A stretch of DNA of 64,000 nt, from positions 3,546,501 to 3,610,500 of the forward strand of contig NZ_JACWIJ010000002.1 in NCBI RefSeq assembly GCF_017811175.1, given 5' to 3'. Source of the DNA: Melaminivora jejuensis. GTDB lineage: Bacteria; Pseudomonadota; Gammaproteobacteria; Burkholderiales; Burkholderiaceae_C. The notes under the pieces were generated by a model. The model saw only the letters and a program-made list of their open reading frames with translations. It did not search any database and had not been told where the DNA came from. Positions 24,634 to 33,042 of this stretch are shown here, in pieces (the first letter of the stretch is position 1; every line of letters begins with the position of its first letter). Position numbers and translations under genes: made by a program.

Positions 24634-25452
24634 ATGAACGCCATGAGCACCGACACCAGCAGCCAGGACATCCTGGTACACACTGAGGCCGCCGTCACCA
24701 CCATCACCTTCAACCGGGTGGACAAGAAGAACTCCATCACCGAGGCCATGTACGCCGCCATGGCCGATGCGCTGGTGGCAGCGCAGGCCGACGCCGCCGT
24801 GCGCGTGGTCGTGTTCCAGGGCGACATGGCGATTTTCAGCGCCGGCAACGACATCGCCGACTTCCTGCGCCAGTCGGCCCAGGGCGGGCAGCAAGCGGCA
24901 GCGCAGGACGCAGGCGAGCCGTCCGTGTGGCGCTTCCTGCGCGCGTTGGCCGCGTTCCCCAAGCCGCTGGTCGCCGCCGTCTGTGGCCCGGCGGTGGGTA
25001 TCGGCACCACGCTGCTGCTGCATTGCGACCTGGTCTATGCCGGCGACAACGCGGCGTTCTCGCTGCCCTTCGTGAACCTGGGCCTGTGCCCCGAGGCAGC
25101 GTCCAGCCTGCTGCTGCCGCAGATGCTGGGCTACCACCGTGCGGCCGAAGCGCTGCTGCTGGGCGAGCCCTTCATGGCCGAGGCGGCGCTGGAGGTCGGC
25201 CTGGTCAACCGCGTGGTGCCGCCCGCCGAGTGCAACCTGCTGGCGCAGACCCAGGCGAAGAAACTCGCCGCCAAGCCCTTGAGCGCGCTGATCGAGACCA
25301 AGCGCCTGATGAAGGCCGGCCAGAGCGCCGCCGTGCGCGCGCGCATGGACGAGGAGGGCGCCAGCTTCGCCCGCCTGATGGCCGGGCCGGCAGCGCGCGA
25401 GGCCTTCAGCGCCTTCATGGACAAGCGCCATCCGGATTTCAGCAAGTGCTGA
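24634..25452 (+). CDS. Enoyl-CoA hydratase/isomerase family protein
   Basis: A 272-residue crotonase-fold enzyme. Oxyanion-hole segments FSAGNDIADF and AVCGPAVGIGTTLLLHCD are present, followed by LGLCPEAASSLLLPQMLG. The asparagine in GND and the glutamate in CPEA suggest the PaaG/ECI-like subgroup. ATG 24634 (MNAMST) follows CCAGGA by three bases; ATG 24643 is also possible. It hydrates or isomerises enoyl-CoA within the beta-oxidation island, perhaps for unsaturated chains. Confidence 0.85.
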   Translation: MNAMSTDTSSQDILVHTEAAVTTITFNRVDKKNSITEAMYAAMADALVAAQADAAVRVVVFQGDMAIFSAGNDIADFLRQSAQGGQQAAAQDAGEPSVWRFLRALAAFPKPLVAAVCGPAVGIGTTLLLHCDLVYAGDNAAFSLPFVNLGLCPEAASSLLLPQMLGYHRAAEALLLGEPFMAEAALEVGLVNRVVPPAECNLLAQTQAKKLAAKPLSALIETKRLMKAGQSAAVRARMDEEGASFARLMAGPAAREAFSAFMDKRHPDFSKC

Positions 25453-25455
25453 TGC

Positions 25456-25529
25456 TGAAATTCAAGCAAAAACAGGCTCAAGCCCTTGTTGGACAAGCGC
25501 TGACAGCTATTATTTGAGTAGCAAAAAAA
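25456..25529 (-). repeat. AGCTRTCA dispersed repeat, copy 7
   Basis: CAAGCCCTTGTTGGACAAGC, GCTGACAGCTATTATTTGAG, TAGC: a complete reverse copy filling the space between two genes; it contains the bases just before ATG 25534. Confidence 0.8.
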
Positions 25530-25533
25530 TACC

Positions 25534-26028
25534 ATGAAAGCACCTGCTCCAGCGGCTGCGGCGGCCCCGGCCGCCTTCGAGCCGGAGTTCATCGACGGGC
25601 TGACGCAGATGTTCGAGCAGCACATCAGCTTCAACCGGCTGCTGGGCCTGCACATCACGGCACTGGCGCCCGAGCGGGTTGCGGCGCGCATCGACATGCG
25701 CCCCGAGCTGGTCGGGCACTTCACCTACAACCGGCTGCACGGCGGCGTCATCAGCGCTGGGTTGGACGCCATGGGCGGCCTGGCGGTGATGGCGGCCATT
25801 GGCGGCAAGCACATGGACGAGGCTCCGGCGGCGCGGCTGCAGCGCTTTTCCCGCCTGGGCACCATCGACCTGCGCATCGACTACCTGCGCGCCGCCATCG
25901 GCAGCCAGTTCCTGCTGCAGGCCCAGGTGCTGCGCCTGGGCTCGCGTGTGGCCAACACGCGCATGGAGTTCCTCGGCCAGCACGGCGAATTGCTGGCCAC
26001 CGGGGCGGCGGCCTACATCGTTTCATGA
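25534..26028 (+). CDS. PaaI-type hotdog thioesterase
   Basis: A 164-residue single-hotdog protein. HFTYNRLHGGVISAGLDAMGG holds the family's HGG motif (a longer form than in typical PaaI), and TIDLRIDYLR is the following strand. It is likely an acyl-CoA thioesterase acting on an intermediate of the island. The N-terminus is Ala/Pro-rich and probably disordered. It lies 81 bases after the hydratase, separated by a dispersed repeat. Confidence 0.75.
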   Translation: MKAPAPAAAAAPAAFEPEFIDGLTQMFEQHISFNRLLGLHITALAPERVAARIDMRPELVGHFTYNRLHGGVISAGLDAMGGLAVMAAIGGKHMDEAPAARLQRFSRLGTIDLRIDYLRAAIGSQFLLQAQVLRLGSRVANTRMEFLGQHGELLATGAAAYIVS

Positions 26029-26179
26029 TCCGGAAAGACAGCGCTGGCGCCCTGTTTGGTGCTGCAAAGCCTGCAAGCGCATGCAACCAGGCAGGCCTTT
26101 GGTTACTCCTCTTGCGTCTGCCCTGCATTTGAAACCGGAGCCGGCGCCTAGCATCGGCCCGTTTTTTCCAGGAGTACCG

Positions 26180-26827
26180 ATGGCCGTGCAAAACCCTTTC
26201 TTTGGCAGACGTGACAGCAGCAGCAACAACAACAGCAGCGCCCCGGGCAATCAGCCCGCCAGCAGCGATGGCCCCTCCACCCGGCAGGCAACAGGCGTGC
26301 TGGGCAGCGCCGCCAGCCGCAGCGCGGCGTCCGCTGGCGGCGCCCTTCCTGCCAGTCTGGCCGCCACTGCGGCGGCGTCCGGCGCCAGCGCTGCCAGTGC
26401 CTCGGGCGGCAGCAAGCTCACCGTCGGCCCCAACATCAAGCTCAAGGGCGTGGAGATCACCGACTGCGACACGCTGGTGGTCGAGGGCACGGTGGAGGCC
26501 ACCATGGACTCGCGCGTGATCCACATCGCCGAGCAGGGTGCGTTTCGCGGCAGCGCCGAGATCGACATCGCCGAGATCCACGGCCAGTTCGATGGCCAGC
26601 TCACCGTGCGCGACAAGCTGGTCATCTTCGGCTCGGGCAAGGTCAGCGGCAAGATCCGCTACGGCAAGGTGGTGATCGAGGAGGGCGGACAGCTCAGCGG
26701 CGAGATCGAGGGTGGCCTGGGCGCGGCGCGGCTCAGCCCCTCCAGCGCTGGCAGCGCCAGTCATGCCGCCGCTGCCGCAGGTGGCGGCGCTGCGGCTGGG
26801 CAGTCCGCTGCCCTGGCCCTGGCCTGA
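26180..26827 (+). CDS. Bactofilin (polymer-forming cytoskeletal protein)
   Basis: A 215-residue protein. The central right-handed beta-helix of bactofilins lies at about 78-175 (VGPNIKLKGVEITDCDTLVVEGTV, EIDIAEIHGQFDG, GKVSGKIRYGKVVIEEGG), flanked by low-complexity Ser/Asn/Ala-rich tails. Bactofilins polymerise without nucleotide and organise cell-wall or envelope factors. ATG 26180 follows CAGGAG. The TGA stop is also one copy of the target duplication of a MITE-like element that starts on the next base. Confidence 0.88.
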   Translation: MAVQNPFFGRRDSSSNNNSSAPGNQPASSDGPSTRQATGVLGSAASRSAASAGGALPASLAATAAASGASAASASGGSKLTVGPNIKLKGVEITDCDTLVVEGTVEATMDSRVIHIAEQGAFRGSAEIDIAEIHGQFDGQLTVRDKLVIFGSGKVSGKIRYGKVVIEEGGQLSGEIEGGLGAARLSPSSAGSASHAAAAAGGGAAAGQSAALALA

Positions 26828-26871
26828 GAGCGTGTTTACGATCTCCGCGCGCAGGGATCGTAAACACGCTC
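26828..26871. mobile_element. MITE-like element, copy 1 (44 bp, internally deleted)
   Basis: Inverted ends GAGCGTGTTTACGATC and GATCGTAAACACGCTC around 12 bases. Flanked by TGA at 26825-26827 and 26872-26874, within CTGAG on both sides. The left TGA is the bactofilin stop. Interior matches one end of the 161-bp copy at 54480. Confidence 0.85.
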
Positions 26872-26894
26872 TGAGAGCTGCGGCAGCGCAGCAG

Positions 26895-26921
26895 GGAGCC
26901 TCCGCGAGGCTCCTTTTTTTT
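26895..26921 (+). terminator. Intrinsic terminator after bactofilin
   Basis: GGAGCCTC-CGC-GAGGCTCC followed by eight T. It lies 67 bases beyond the stop, displaced by the MITE copy. Confidence 0.85.
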
Positions 26922-26947
26922 CGTCCGGCGGTGGCTCTTTGCGTCCC

Positions 26948-27376
26948 TCAGGCCTGCAGAGTGCGCGCGATCGGGCGCGGCTTGCCGCTGTCGTCGATGG
27001 CGACATAGGTCAGGCTGGCCTCGGTCACCTTGAGGTAGCGGCCTTGTGCGCCGATGCGCTCGGCATAGACCTCCACGCGCACCGTCATCGAGGTGTTGCC
27101 GATGCGCGTGACCTCGGCAAAGAACGACAGCAGGTCGCCCACGCGCACCGGCTGCTTGAAGATGAATTCGTTGACGGCCACCGTGGCCATGCGTCCGCAG
27201 ATGATGCGCGCGGGCAGCACCGAGCCGGCCAGATCGACCTGCGCCATGACCCAGCCGCCGAAGATGTCGCCATTGCTGTTGGTGTCCGCCGGCATGGGGA
27301 TGACCTTGAGCACCAGCTCCTTGTCGCTGGGCAGTTGCGGGTGGGCGTTGGCGTTGGCGTTGGCGTTCTGTTCCAT
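26948..27376 (-). CDS. YciA-type acyl-CoA thioesterase
   Basis: A 142-residue hotdog thioesterase. SNGDIFGGWVMAQVDLAG is the YciA/acyl-CoA hydrolase signature, with VAVNEFIFKQPVRVGDL and ASLTYVAIDD following. ATG 27376 is chosen because the longer frame runs into a MITE copy. The N-terminus encodes Ala-Asn repeats from four GGCGTT hexamers (plus strand 27344-27367), a length that could vary. The gene is framed by MITE copies on both sides and converges with bactofilin. Confidence 0.85.
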   Translation of the reverse strand: MEQNANANANAHPQLPSDKELVLKVIPMPADTNSNGDIFGGWVMAQVDLAGSVLPARIICGRMATVAVNEFIFKQPVRVGDLLSFFAEVTRIGNTSMTVRVEVYAERIGAQGRYLKVTEASLTYVAIDDSGKPRPIARTLQA

Positions 27377-27411
27377 GGCTGGCGGGTAGTCCGGTTGGTC
27401 GGTGGGGCTAA

Positions 27412-27467
27412 GAGCGTGTTTACGATCCCCGCGCGGGTGCGCGGGCGCGGAGATCGTAAACACGCTC
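27412..27467. mobile_element. MITE-like element, copy 2 (56 bp, internally deleted)
   Basis: The same 16-bp inverted ends around 24 bases that match the left interior of the 161-bp copy at 38321. Flanking duplication TAA (27409-27411 and 27468-27470) within CTAAG. Located 35 bases upstream of the thioesterase start, so it may affect its promoter. Confidence 0.85.
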
Positions 27468-27587
27468 TAAGGCAGGAAAAGGCCGCATTGTCCGACACGC
27501 CCCGCTGCCGGGCCGGGGCCGGCGGTGCGCCGCCTGCACGGTCACAATGGCTGCCTCGCCACTCCTGCGCTCCCCGCCTGCCTGCCC

Positions 27588-29411
27588 ATGCGCCGCTCCG
27601 GCTCCGACATCGCCCCCCTGCCCACCGACAACACCCCGGCCAGGCCGCGCAGCGACTGGGCCACGCTGGCGCGGCTGCTGCCCTATCTGTGGCACTACAA
27701 ATGGCGTGTGCTGGCGGCGATTGCCTTCATGGTGGGCGCCAAGCTGTCCAACGTCGGCGTGCCGCTGCTGCTGAAAGACCTGATCGACGCCATGACGCTG
27801 CCGCCCGGCAGCCCCAGCGCGCTGCTGGTCGTGCCCGTGGGCCTGCTGGTGGCCTATGGCCTGCTGCGCTTTGGCAACTCGCTGTTCAACGAGCTGCGCG
27901 AGCTGGTCTTTGCCCGCGCCACGCACGGCGCGGCGCGCGCCATTGCGCTCAAGACCTTCGAGCACCTGCACGGCCTGTCCCTGCGCTTTCACCTGGAGCG
28001 CCAGACCGGCGGCATGACGCGCGACATCGAGCGCGGCGTGCGCGGCATCGAGTCGCTGGTGTCGTTTGCGCTGTTCAACATCGCCGCCACGCTGGTCGAG
28101 GTGCTCTTGGTGCTCACCGTGCTGGCCACCCGCTTTGATGCCTGGTTTGCCGGCATCACGCTGATTGCGCTGGTGCTGTACATCGCCTGGACGGTGTGGG
28201 TCACCGAGTGGCGCATCCAGTTTCGCCGCCAGGCCAACCAGTTCGACTCGGCGGCGCACGCCAAGGCGATCGATTCGCTGCTGAACTACGAGACCGTCAA
28301 ATATTTCAACAACGAGCAGTTCGAGGCGCGGCGCTACGACCAGAGCCTGGAGCAGCTGCGCCGCGCCCAGCTCAAGAGCCGCAGCACGCTCAGCCTGCTC
28401 AACACCGGCCAGCAGATCATCATCGCCACTGGCCTGGTGGCCATGCTGTGGCGCGCCACGGCCGGCGTGGCCGATGGGCGGCTGACGCTGGGTGACCTGG
28501 TCATGGTCAACGCCTTCATGATCCAGATCTACATCCCGCTGAACTTCCTGGGTGTGGTCTATCGCGAGATCAAGCAGAACCTGACCGACCTGGACAAGAT
28601 GTTCACGCTGATGGATCGCGAGCAGGAGGTGGCCGATGCGCCCGGCGCGCAGCCGCTGGCGCTTTCCGGCCCGCCCGCCGTGCGTTTCGAGAACGTGCAT
28701 TTCGCCTACGAGCCGGCGCGGCCCATCCTGCAGGGCGTGAGCTTCGAGATCCCGGCGGGCCGGACGGTGGCCGTGGTCGGCGCCTCGGGTGCGGGCAAGA
28801 GTACGCTCAGCCGGCTGCTGTTTCGCTTCTACGACCTGCAGGGCGGCGCGATCAGCATCGCCGGGCAGGACATCCGCGCCGTGACGCAGCAGTCGCTGCG
28901 CCGGGCGATCGGCATCGTGCCGCAGGACACCGTGCTGTTCAACGACACCGTGGCCTACAACATCGCCTATGGCCGCCCGGACGCCAGCCGCGCCGAGGTC
29001 GAGCAGGCCGCACGCGCGGCGCACATCCACGACTTCATCGCCGCCCAGCCCAGGGGCTACGAGACCATGGTCGGCGAGCGCGGCCTGAAGCTGTCCGGCG
29101 GCGAGAAGCAGCGCGTGGCCATTGCCCGCACGCTGCTCAAGAACCCGCCCATCCTGATCTTCGACGAGGCCACCAGCGCACTGGATTCGCACAACGAGCG
29201 CGCCATCCAGGCCGAGCTGCGTGCCGTCGCGCAGGGCAAGACCACGCTGGTGATAGCCCACCGCCTGTCCACGGTGGTCGATGCGCACGAGATCCTGGTC
29301 ATGGACGCGGGCCGCATCGTCGAGCGCGGCAGCCACGCGGCGCTGCTGGCGGCGGGCGGGCGCTATGCGGGGATGTGGGCCATGCAGTTGAACCAGGGCA
29401 GTAGCGGCTGA
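27588..29411 (+). CDS. Atm1/HMT1-type ABC exporter (fused permease and ATPase)
   Basis: A 607-residue half-transporter. N-terminal helices begin around 30 (LLPYLWHYKWRVLAAIAFM). The segment LLNYETVKYFNNE is the Atm1-class signature in the membrane domain, linked to glutathione-based export. ATPase half: Walker A GASGAGKST near 398, signature LSGGEKQRVAIARTLL, Walker B LIFDEATSALD, and AHRLST with H-loop. Start ATG 27588 (MRRSGSD) is preferred over in-frame upstream codons in the MITE-adjacent spacer. It probably exports a glutathione-linked metal or sulfur compound. Confidence 0.88.
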   Translation: MRRSGSDIAPLPTDNTPARPRSDWATLARLLPYLWHYKWRVLAAIAFMVGAKLSNVGVPLLLKDLIDAMTLPPGSPSALLVVPVGLLVAYGLLRFGNSLFNELRELVFARATHGAARAIALKTFEHLHGLSLRFHLERQTGGMTRDIERGVRGIESLVSFALFNIAATLVEVLLVLTVLATRFDAWFAGITLIALVLYIAWTVWVTEWRIQFRRQANQFDSAAHAKAIDSLLNYETVKYFNNEQFEARRYDQSLEQLRRAQLKSRSTLSLLNTGQQIIIATGLVAMLWRATAGVADGRLTLGDLVMVNAFMIQIYIPLNFLGVVYREIKQNLTDLDKMFTLMDREQEVADAPGAQPLALSGPPAVRFENVHFAYEPARPILQGVSFEIPAGRTVAVVGASGAGKSTLSRLLFRFYDLQGGAISIAGQDIRAVTQQSLRRAIGIVPQDTVLFNDTVAYNIAYGRPDASRAEVEQAARAAHIHDFIAAQPRGYETMVGERGLKLSGGEKQRVAIARTLLKNPPILIFDEATSALDSHNERAIQAELRAVAQGKTTLVIAHRLSTVVDAHEILVMDAGRIVERGSHAALLAAGGRYAGMWAMQLNQGSSG

Positions 29412-29531
29412 CGGGTGCGCGCTGGCCGTGTTCGAGCGATACGGGGTATGGTCGGCATATGGACTCGCTGACGCTGGCCAGCTGGCGGCAGCGCGGGACA
29501 GCCGTTTTCCCTTAGCACGAAGGAGGTATGT

Positions 29532-30647
29532 ATGGACAGCGGAAAACTTGCACGTCTGGGTGCGGTGGCCCTGGTGGCCGCAGGTGCCGTGGGAGCCGCA
29601 GGCACGGCCATGGCGCAGGCGCCGGCAGCGCAGTGGCAACTGAAGGATGCGGGGCAGTTCTTCCAGTGGGCCGAACGCAGCTTCCCTGAACTCTTTCCCG
29701 CGCCGGCGCAGGACGCCACGCTCGAAGGCTATGTCCTGCGCATCTACCCCGCTTCGGGCCTGGTGCTCGGGGTGCTGCAGAACCAGGCCTACGGCTATGG
29801 CGAGGTGGCCACCGGCGGCCAGATCGTGCCGCTGACCGAGATCGTGTGCGCTGCCGGCCCTGCGCTGTGCGCGCCGGCTGGCAACCCTGATCCGGGCGCG
29901 CCCGGGCCGGTCGGCAATGGCGCGGCAAGCGCCTGCTTCAACCCGGCACTGGTCACGCCGGGGACGCAATACCGCTGGCACATGCGCGGCGCTGGGCCGG
30001 CCTCCGAAGGCTCGGTCGAGGTCAGCATGATCCAGGACATGCAGGTATCGACGGGCGCGAGCTTTGCCGGCCATGCCGGGCTGATCGAAAACAGCGGCAC
30101 CATGGTCGTGTCCGCCCTGGGCCATGACCTGAACATGCAGCTCAGCCATTACCTGAGCCACCAGCCGACGCCCGCCGGCCCGGTGATCGTCGAATACGGC
30201 TCGGTTTCGCACTCCACCATGGGGCCGATCCAGATGCAGTTGCGCACGGTCAACGCCCCGCCCGCGCAGCAACTCAAGTACACGCTGCAGGCAGGCGAGT
30301 CCTTCGACTACAGCGTCACCGCCGACACCACCGCGACCACCACGGTCGTCGGCTACCCCACCACCAACACGACGCGCGAGACCGACGCCTACCGCGTCAC
30401 CTACCTGGGCCACAAGACGGTCACGGTCGGCGCAGGCACCTTCCTGGCCTGCCACTACAGCGCGGCCATCCCCGGCGTCCCCGAGCCGTGGGATGAATAC
30501 GTGGCCGTCGGCAGCGGCCTGCCGTTGGTGTTCATGGGCGACGATGGCGAGGGCCGCCGCGTGCGCTACGAGATGCAGGCCGACTCCAGCATCAACGGTG
30601 TGCCGGTCGGGCAATACCACGCCGGCTGGCAACAGGGCCGGCCATGA
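29532..30647 (+). CDS. Secreted protein with N-terminal NWAER-like module
   Basis: A 371-residue protein with a signal peptide (cleavage near AMAQA). Residues about 40-110 contain FFQWAERSFPELFPAP, LEGYVLRIYPASGLVLGVL and a closing G-rich strand, a module also found at the C-termini of the proteins encoded at 42860 and 61777. The rest (about 130-371) is a beta-rich domain (YRVTYLGHKTVTVGAGTFLA) of unknown family, with a spaced Cys pair. AGGAGG precedes the ATG. It is followed at 20 bases by a DUF3617 gene, so the pair is likely co-transcribed; function is unknown. Confidence 0.7.
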   Translation: MDSGKLARLGAVALVAAGAVGAAGTAMAQAPAAQWQLKDAGQFFQWAERSFPELFPAPAQDATLEGYVLRIYPASGLVLGVLQNQAYGYGEVATGGQIVPLTEIVCAAGPALCAPAGNPDPGAPGPVGNGAASACFNPALVTPGTQYRWHMRGAGPASEGSVEVSMIQDMQVSTGASFAGHAGLIENSGTMVVSALGHDLNMQLSHYLSHQPTPAGPVIVEYGSVSHSTMGPIQMQLRTVNAPPAQQLKYTLQAGESFDYSVTADTTATTTVVGYPTTNTTRETDAYRVTYLGHKTVTVGAGTFLACHYSAAIPGVPEPWDEYVAVGSGLPLVFMGDDGEGRRVRYEMQADSSINGVPVGQYHAGWQQGRP

Positions 30648-30667
30648 AAATCATGAAGGGAGAAGCC

Positions 30668-31435
30668 ATGGACACTATCCGCCGGACGCTTGCCACTGCA
30701 CTGCCCGCCCTGCTGCTGGCTGCCGCCGCCGCCCAGACGCAGGCGCAGACCATCGAGCCGGGCCTGTGGGAGGTGCAGCACAGCTCGCAGATCCCGGGCC
30801 TGCACGAGCAGCTCAAGAACCTGCCGCCCGAGGCGCGCAAGATCATGGAGCAGCAAATGGGTATTGGCGTCGGCGTGGGCAAGGGCGGCAGGCCGGCGAT
30901 CCGCATCTGCCTGGCGCCCGAGGACGTGCAGGACGGCCCCATCCGCGAAGGCCACCGGGAGGGCGACTGCACCTACACCCAGGTCAGCCGCAGTGCCAAG
31001 ACCTGGAAGGGCCGCATCGTCTGCACCAATCCGCCCAGCCAGGGGGATTTCACCGTCACGCTGCACAGCCCGCAGCACTACACCACCCAAGCCGTGATGC
31101 AGGCCAGGGGGCCGGACGGCGGGCGCATGGAGATGGACATGGAGGCGCGGCGCGTGTCGGGGACTGTGGCAGCCTGGGCAAGGCGGGAGGAAAGCGGTGA
31201 TGTGAGGGGGCGATTCAAGAGGCGCTGCGCCCTGATCCGGCACCCTCTCCCCAACCCTCTCCCGCACGCGGGAGAGGGAGTAGAACCAATGCGGCTCAGT
31301 CCTTCCTGGGGTAGCTCACCCCCAGCCCGGCCCGTGCATCCATCTGGATGCCGTACTGCGGGAAGGGGTAGCGCAGGCCGTTCCTGGCCAGCGCCTGCAT
31401 CCCGTCCAGCGCTTTGGCAATGTCGGCCACGGTGA
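30668..31435 (+). CDS. DUF3617 exported protein, C-terminus altered by a frameshift
   Basis: The start at 30668 follows AAGGGAGAAGCC. A signal peptide (ALPALLLAAAAAQ) leads into TIEPGLWEVQHSSQIPG and ICLAPEDVQDGP, the DUF3617 pattern of periplasmic proteins of unknown function. As read, the frame runs on to 31435 through repeat sequence, giving an implausible tail. Adding one G to GGGG at 31159-31162 gives EARRVSGDCGSLGKAGGKR and a stop at 31200, matching the usual Asp-Cys-Gly ending of the family and about 178 residues. Hence the true end is probably 31200. Confidence 0.75.
   Translation: MDTIRRTLATALPALLLAAAAAQTQAQTIEPGLWEVQHSSQIPGLHEQLKNLPPEARKIMEQQMGIGVGVGKGGRPAIRICLAPEDVQDGPIREGHREGDCTYTQVSRSAKTWKGRIVCTNPPSQGDFTVTLHSPQHYTTQAVMQARGPDGGRMEMDMEARRVSGTVAAWARREESGDVRGRFKRRCALIRHPLPNPLPHAGEGVEPMRLSPSWGSSPPARPVHPSGCRTAGRGSAGRSWPAPASRPALWQCRPR
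31241..31283. repeat. GC-rich palindromic intergenic repeat, copy h
   Basis: CACCCTCTCCCCAACCCTCTCCCGC then ACGCGGGAGAGGGAG, a hairpin of the family seen at 6801 and 17553. It lies between converging genes. Confidence 0.7.
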
Positions 31436-31877
31436 GCGCTATCAGCATCTCGTCGTCCAGCACACCGCCATAGCGCCCCTGCGGCACGCGGTGCATGGCC
31501 GCCTGGTGGCGCGTGGCGTCCTCCACCGTGGCATACCACACGCCGCTCATGTGCGCGCCGGTGTGCCAGGCCGGGTCATCCTCGCCCAGGTCGACGACGA
31601 AGCGGCACTGGTCGGCCACCAGGTCTTCGGCGGTGATGCCCACCGTCCAGCCCAGCCGCGTGGCCTGGCCGACGATCTGATCCATGGTGTGGACGGCCTT
31701 GGGCCGGCGCAGGCGCGCGATGGCCTGCAGCTCTTCGGCGGTTTCGAGCAGTTGCATTCCGATGGGCGGCACGCGCAGCTTGAGCGTGTGCTCCAGTTGC
31801 GTACACAGCTCGGGCAGCGGGGGCAGGGCGGCGGAGCTGGACGCCGGTGGGGCGGGGGGTGTGCTCGTCGTGGTCAT
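31296..31877 (-). CDS. DUF169 domain protein
   Basis: A 193-residue cytoplasmic protein from ATG 31877 (MTTTSTPPAPP). After a Ser/Pro-rich lead comes LEHTLKLRVPPIGMQLLE and GWTVGITAEDLVADQCRF, then GVLDDEMLIALTVADIAKALDGMQAL and LRYPFPQYGIQMD, in keeping with DUF169. Family function is unknown. It is the last gene of the TRAP-E1 alpha/beta run, 134 bases after the E1 beta gene, with a GC-rich repeat between. The association suggests a role with that enzyme or its substrate, which is inference. Confidence 0.6.
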   Translation of the reverse strand: MTTTSTPPAPPASSSAALPPLPELCTQLEHTLKLRVPPIGMQLLETAEELQAIARLRRPKAVHTMDQIVGQATRLGWTVGITAEDLVADQCRFVVDLGEDDPAWHTGAHMSGVWYATVEDATRHQAAMHRVPQGRYGGVLDDEMLIALTVADIAKALDGMQALARNGLRYPFPQYGIQMDARAGLGVSYPRKD

Positions 31878-31885
31878 GTCTCCGT

Positions 31886-31965
31886 TGATGGGGGGCGAGG
31901 GCGTGAAAACCCTCGGCAGCGTCCGAGGCTCCCTCTCCCGCGTGCGGGAGAGGGTGGGGGGTGAG
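31886..31965. repeat. GC-rich palindromic intergenic repeat, copy i
   Basis: TCCCTCTCCCGC-GTGCGGGAGAGGG plus GGGGGGTGAGGGGGC, in the E1 beta-DUF169 gap. Confidence 0.7.
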
Positions 31966-32010
31966 GGGGCTGGACTTGGGCGCTGCGCCCGCACCTGTCC
32001 CCTTGCCCCG

Positions 32011-33042
32011 TCAGCGCGCCAGCAGCCGCCGGGCGGCCTGCACCACCTGCGCGGCGCCGATGCGCGACTCAGCCTCCAGCGTCGGCGCGTAGCCCACGGG
32101 GATGCGCGGCGCGCCCAGGCGGGCCACGCGCGCGCCCGTGTGCTCGGCCACGGTGGCGGCGATCTCCGCGCCGAAGCCCGCCGCCTGCACCGCCTCATGC
32201 ACCACCAGCAGCCGCCCGCTGGCACTGGCGGCGGCCAGCACGGCCTGGCGATCCCAGGGCCAGATGGAGCGCAAGTCCAGCACGCGCGCACGCACGCCGG
32301 CGCCGGCCAGCTCGCGCGCGGCCTCCACGCAGGTATGCACCTGGCGCGACCAGGACACGATGGCCAGATCATCAGCCCCGCCGCCGTCCTCGAAGGCCAG
32401 GCGGCATTGGCCGATCTCCACCGGGGCCTGCGTGTCCACCTCGCCCTGCAGGCCCCACAGCTCCTTGTGCTCCATATAGACCACCGGATCGCCACTGGCC
32501 AGCGCGGCTTTCAGCAGGCCGTAGTTGTCCTGCGGCGTGCCCGGTGCCAGCACGACCAGGCCCGGCACGTGGGCGAACCAGGCCTCGAAGGACTGCGAAT
32601 GCTGCGCCGCCGAGGCCGTCCAGATGCCGATGGGCAGCCGTGCCACCAGCGGCACGCGGCCCTGGCCGCCGAACATGAAGCGGTTCTTGGCGGCCTGGTT
32701 GACCAGCTCGTCGATGGCGCACAGGGCAAAGTCGGCCACGCGCATCTCGACCACCGGGTGCAGCCCGGCCAGCGCCATGCCGACGCCGGCGCCCATGATG
32801 GTGGCTTCGGAGATCGGCGTGTCGATGATGCGCTGCGCGCCGAAGTGCTCGACCAGGCAGCGCCCGTCGGTGGCGCGGTACTGCCCGAAGACGCCGCCGC
32901 GCCCCAGGTCTTCGCCCAGGGCGACGATGTGCGGCTGCGCCTGCATGGCCTCCTGCAGCGCCAGGGCGGCGGCCTGCGCGTAGGTCAGGGTGCGGATGCT
33001 CCGCGCGCCGGCGGTGTTGGGTGCGGTATTCGGGCTGCTCAT
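32011..33042 (-). CDS. TPP-dependent 2-oxoacid (acetoin-type) dehydrogenase E1, beta subunit
   Basis: A 343-residue protein from ATG 33042, which overlaps the alpha-subunit stop by four bases; ATG 33048 is also possible. Transketolase pyrimidine-binding and C-terminal domains are visible: EAMQAQPHIVALGEDLG, YRATDGRCLVEHFGAQRIIDTPISE, and a C-terminal VVHEAVQAAGFGAEIAA. Such subunits pair with E1 alpha to decarboxylate a 2-oxoacid or acetoin and pass the acyl group to E2. No E2 or E3 gene is nearby. Confidence 0.85.
   Translation of the reverse strand: MSSPNTAPNTAGARSIRTLTYAQAAALALQEAMQAQPHIVALGEDLGRGGVFGQYRATDGRCLVEHFGAQRIIDTPISEATIMGAGVGMALAGLHPVVEMRVADFALCAIDELVNQAAKNRFMFGGQGRVPLVARLPIGIWTASAAQHSQSFEAWFAHVPGLVVLAPGTPQDNYGLLKAALASGDPVVYMEHKELWGLQGEVDTQAPVEIGQCRLAFEDGGGADDLAIVSWSRQVHTCVEAARELAGAGVRARVLDLRSIWPWDRQAVLAAASASGRLLVVHEAVQAAGFGAEIAATVAEHTGARVARLGAPRIPVGYAPTLEAESRIGAAQVVQAARRLLAR

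Noticed and set aside
30644..30668. ATG 30644 overlapping the previous stop as the start of the DUF3617 gene
   Set aside because: A clear AAGGGAGAAG lies before ATG 30668, which directly starts the signal peptide.
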